Made by a program: the position numbers and the translations under genes. A DNA stretch of 64,000 bases. Source: Trichomonas vaginalis G3. Lineage: Eukaryota; Parabasalia; Trichomonadida; Trichomonadidae. The notes below the pieces were generated by a model. It ran no database searches. It worked only from the letters and a program-made list of their open reading frames with translations, and was not told where the DNA came from. This document shows positions 62,814 through 64,000 of the stretch, piece by piece; positions within the stretch are counted from its first letter, which is position 1; every line of letters starts with the position of its first letter. The stretch is taken from contig NC_067205.1 in the NCBI RefSeq assembly GCF_026262505.1, positions 20,891,645 to 20,955,644 on the forward strand. Direction: 5' to 3'.

Positions 62814-63845
62814 ATTCCAAATATATGATACTTTTTAAAATTCATTTTTCCATTCGTTATTCATTATTGTTAAAACTTCAAATATATTGTAACATATAAT
62901 TTCATACAATAATCCAATCTAAATATTATCCGATGTTATATTCTAAATTCTTTCTTTTCATCTTTTGTCATGGTTAGGCGACAAATATATGTACAAGATC
63001 TATGAATCTTTGCTGCCTATAATATATTCTCATTATCTTTGCTTATTATATCCCCTTTTTCTTTCAACCATTAACAATGATCTTGTTATATCAAGATCAG
63101 ACCAATGACGTTCAGATAAAATAATCAAACTAATCTATCGAATATTATGCACTAATCCACTAACGCCATTATTGAAGATATATTTTAAATATTTAATTTG
63201 AATTTAAAATTGATATTTTATTAAATATTATATGTCACTTATATTATAGGGCATATTCCTAATAGTATTCTACAATAATTTTTTGATTTTAATATCTTTT
63301 GAAAATTTTTTTGTTATCTCCAATTTTTTAGTAATTTTGTAGACATAATTATTATCAATTATTAAAATCCGGTTACTGATTGAACATAAAGTTATTGTTT
63401 TTAAAATAATTCATATTTTTCCCTTTAAATTGCATATTAATAATATATGTTAATCGAACAGTAATGTATTCAGGTAATTCAATCATTATCTTCCATTCAT
63501 GCTAATTGAATAGAAGATACCAAACAAAAACTATACTCATTGAATAATGAAACTCAAATTTTGATAATATTTCAATTTTTGCCGTGCTTGAATTTAAATT
63601 GTAACCTTTTTAACGAACATTTAAAATTTATCTTCATTTGATAACTTTGCTAAAAATTTATGATCATTACGATTGAATAACTATTTGAAATTGTTGAATA
63701 GGTAATTTCCCATATTAATTTTTAAATATTCCTTCAGTCATATGCATTCATTTCGAATAGCAGAATTTTTATTTGAATGGATTACAATGAGATTGGATTA
63801 ATATCGCTTCAATTATCCGTATAACCGTTTCCATATTTTTAGAAG
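62814..63845. other. AT-rich intergenic region, nothing recognised
   Basis: About 1 kb with no credible open frame, repeat or RNA gene. The last bases (CCATATTTTTAGAAG) directly precede the next start and may hold its promoter. Confidence 0.45.
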
Positions 63846-64000
63846 ATGAACCCAATAAAGTCCTCTCAAAAAGGTGAACTCAGCAAGAATAATAGAAGAA
63901 TGTTCACACTTGAAGAAGATATGATCATTTACTCAATGGTGAATATGCAAAAGGACAAAAATTGGAAATTAATTGCAAATGCATTAGATGGAAGGTCTCC
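63846..64000 (+). CDS. Myb-like DNA-binding protein, 5' end (cut by window edge)
   Basis: The first 51 codons read MNPIKSSQKGELSKNNRRMF then TLEEDMIIYSMV, KNWKLIANALDGRS. The pattern F-T-x-E-E-D...NW..IA..L.GRS is the first half of a Myb (SANT) repeat, with Trp in the last helix region. Trichomonas has many small R2R3-Myb regulators, some of which control iron-responsive genes; which one this is cannot be told from the fragment. Confidence 0.75.
   Translation, partial: MNPIKSSQKGELSKNNRRMFTLEEDMIIYSMVNMQKDKNWKLIANALDGRS

Noticed and set aside
58198-62821. 8-bp target duplication for the hAT element
   Set aside because: The 8 bp outside either end do not match in any register I tried; the ends may be slightly misplaced or the duplication lost.

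Overview
The window looks like a piece of a parabasalid genome, most probably Trichomonas vaginalis. The DNA is very AT-rich, host genes are intronless, and the families present are typical of that organism: BspA-like leucine-rich repeats, protein kinases with an HCDIKP catalytic loop, a USP7-like deubiquitinase, a Myb protein, and large Maverick/Polinton transposons. The species is an inference from gene content; no rRNA or other diagnostic marker is present.

Layout. Positions 1-14865 are host DNA: three copies of an unnamed ~200-residue family (732-1277, 5191-5802, 9703-10317), two tandem broken beta-helix surface-protein genes (2090-4461), a frameshifted BspA-like gene (6865-9350), small inverted-repeat elements, and an intact USP7-like gene (11097-14417). 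Positions 14872-32314 are Polinton copy A, with the perfect 6-bp target duplication TCGATT. Positions 32321-38156 are host DNA with a HAD hydrolase, a 2-Cys peroxiredoxin, a 1.3-kb palindromic element and a protein kinase. Positions 38163-56705 are Polinton copy B, same orientation, with the perfect target duplication ATAAAT. A second kinase follows (56985-57911), then a hAT-type transposon with very long terminal inverted repeats (58206-62813) whose transposase carries one in-frame stop, and finally the 5' end of a Myb-like gene (63846-64000, cut by the window edge).

The two Polintons share one gene order. The rightward left half holds an unknown gene, a protein-primed family B DNA polymerase with an HNH-nuclease-like insertion, a Pro-rich protein, a retroviral-type integrase and a small coiled-coil protein. 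The right half is mostly leftward: a bacteriophage-like tail-fibre/collar protein, unknown virion-type genes, a FtsK/A32-type packaging ATPase, the double-jelly-roll major capsid protein, and two small amphipathic proteins. The terminal repeats themselves encode a protein. Together this is a virus-like toolkit: replication, integration, packaging, capsid and possibly host recognition. Both copies carry many small indels. Comparing A with B base by base reveals the lesions, some shared by both copies.

The most interesting signals are (1) a family of 25-35 bp double-hairpin inserts scattered in Polinton genes and spacers, with presence/absence and pairing-preserving differences; (2) a tail-fibre/collar gene in a eukaryotic transposon; (3) a 20-bp bidirectional promoter and a shared AT-rich start motif unlike the host initiator; (4) an HNH domain inside the polymerase; and (5) a KilA-N cassette bounded by inverted repeats. 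Many lesions are single-base, often in homopolymers, so draft-assembly error must be excluded before calling genes dead.
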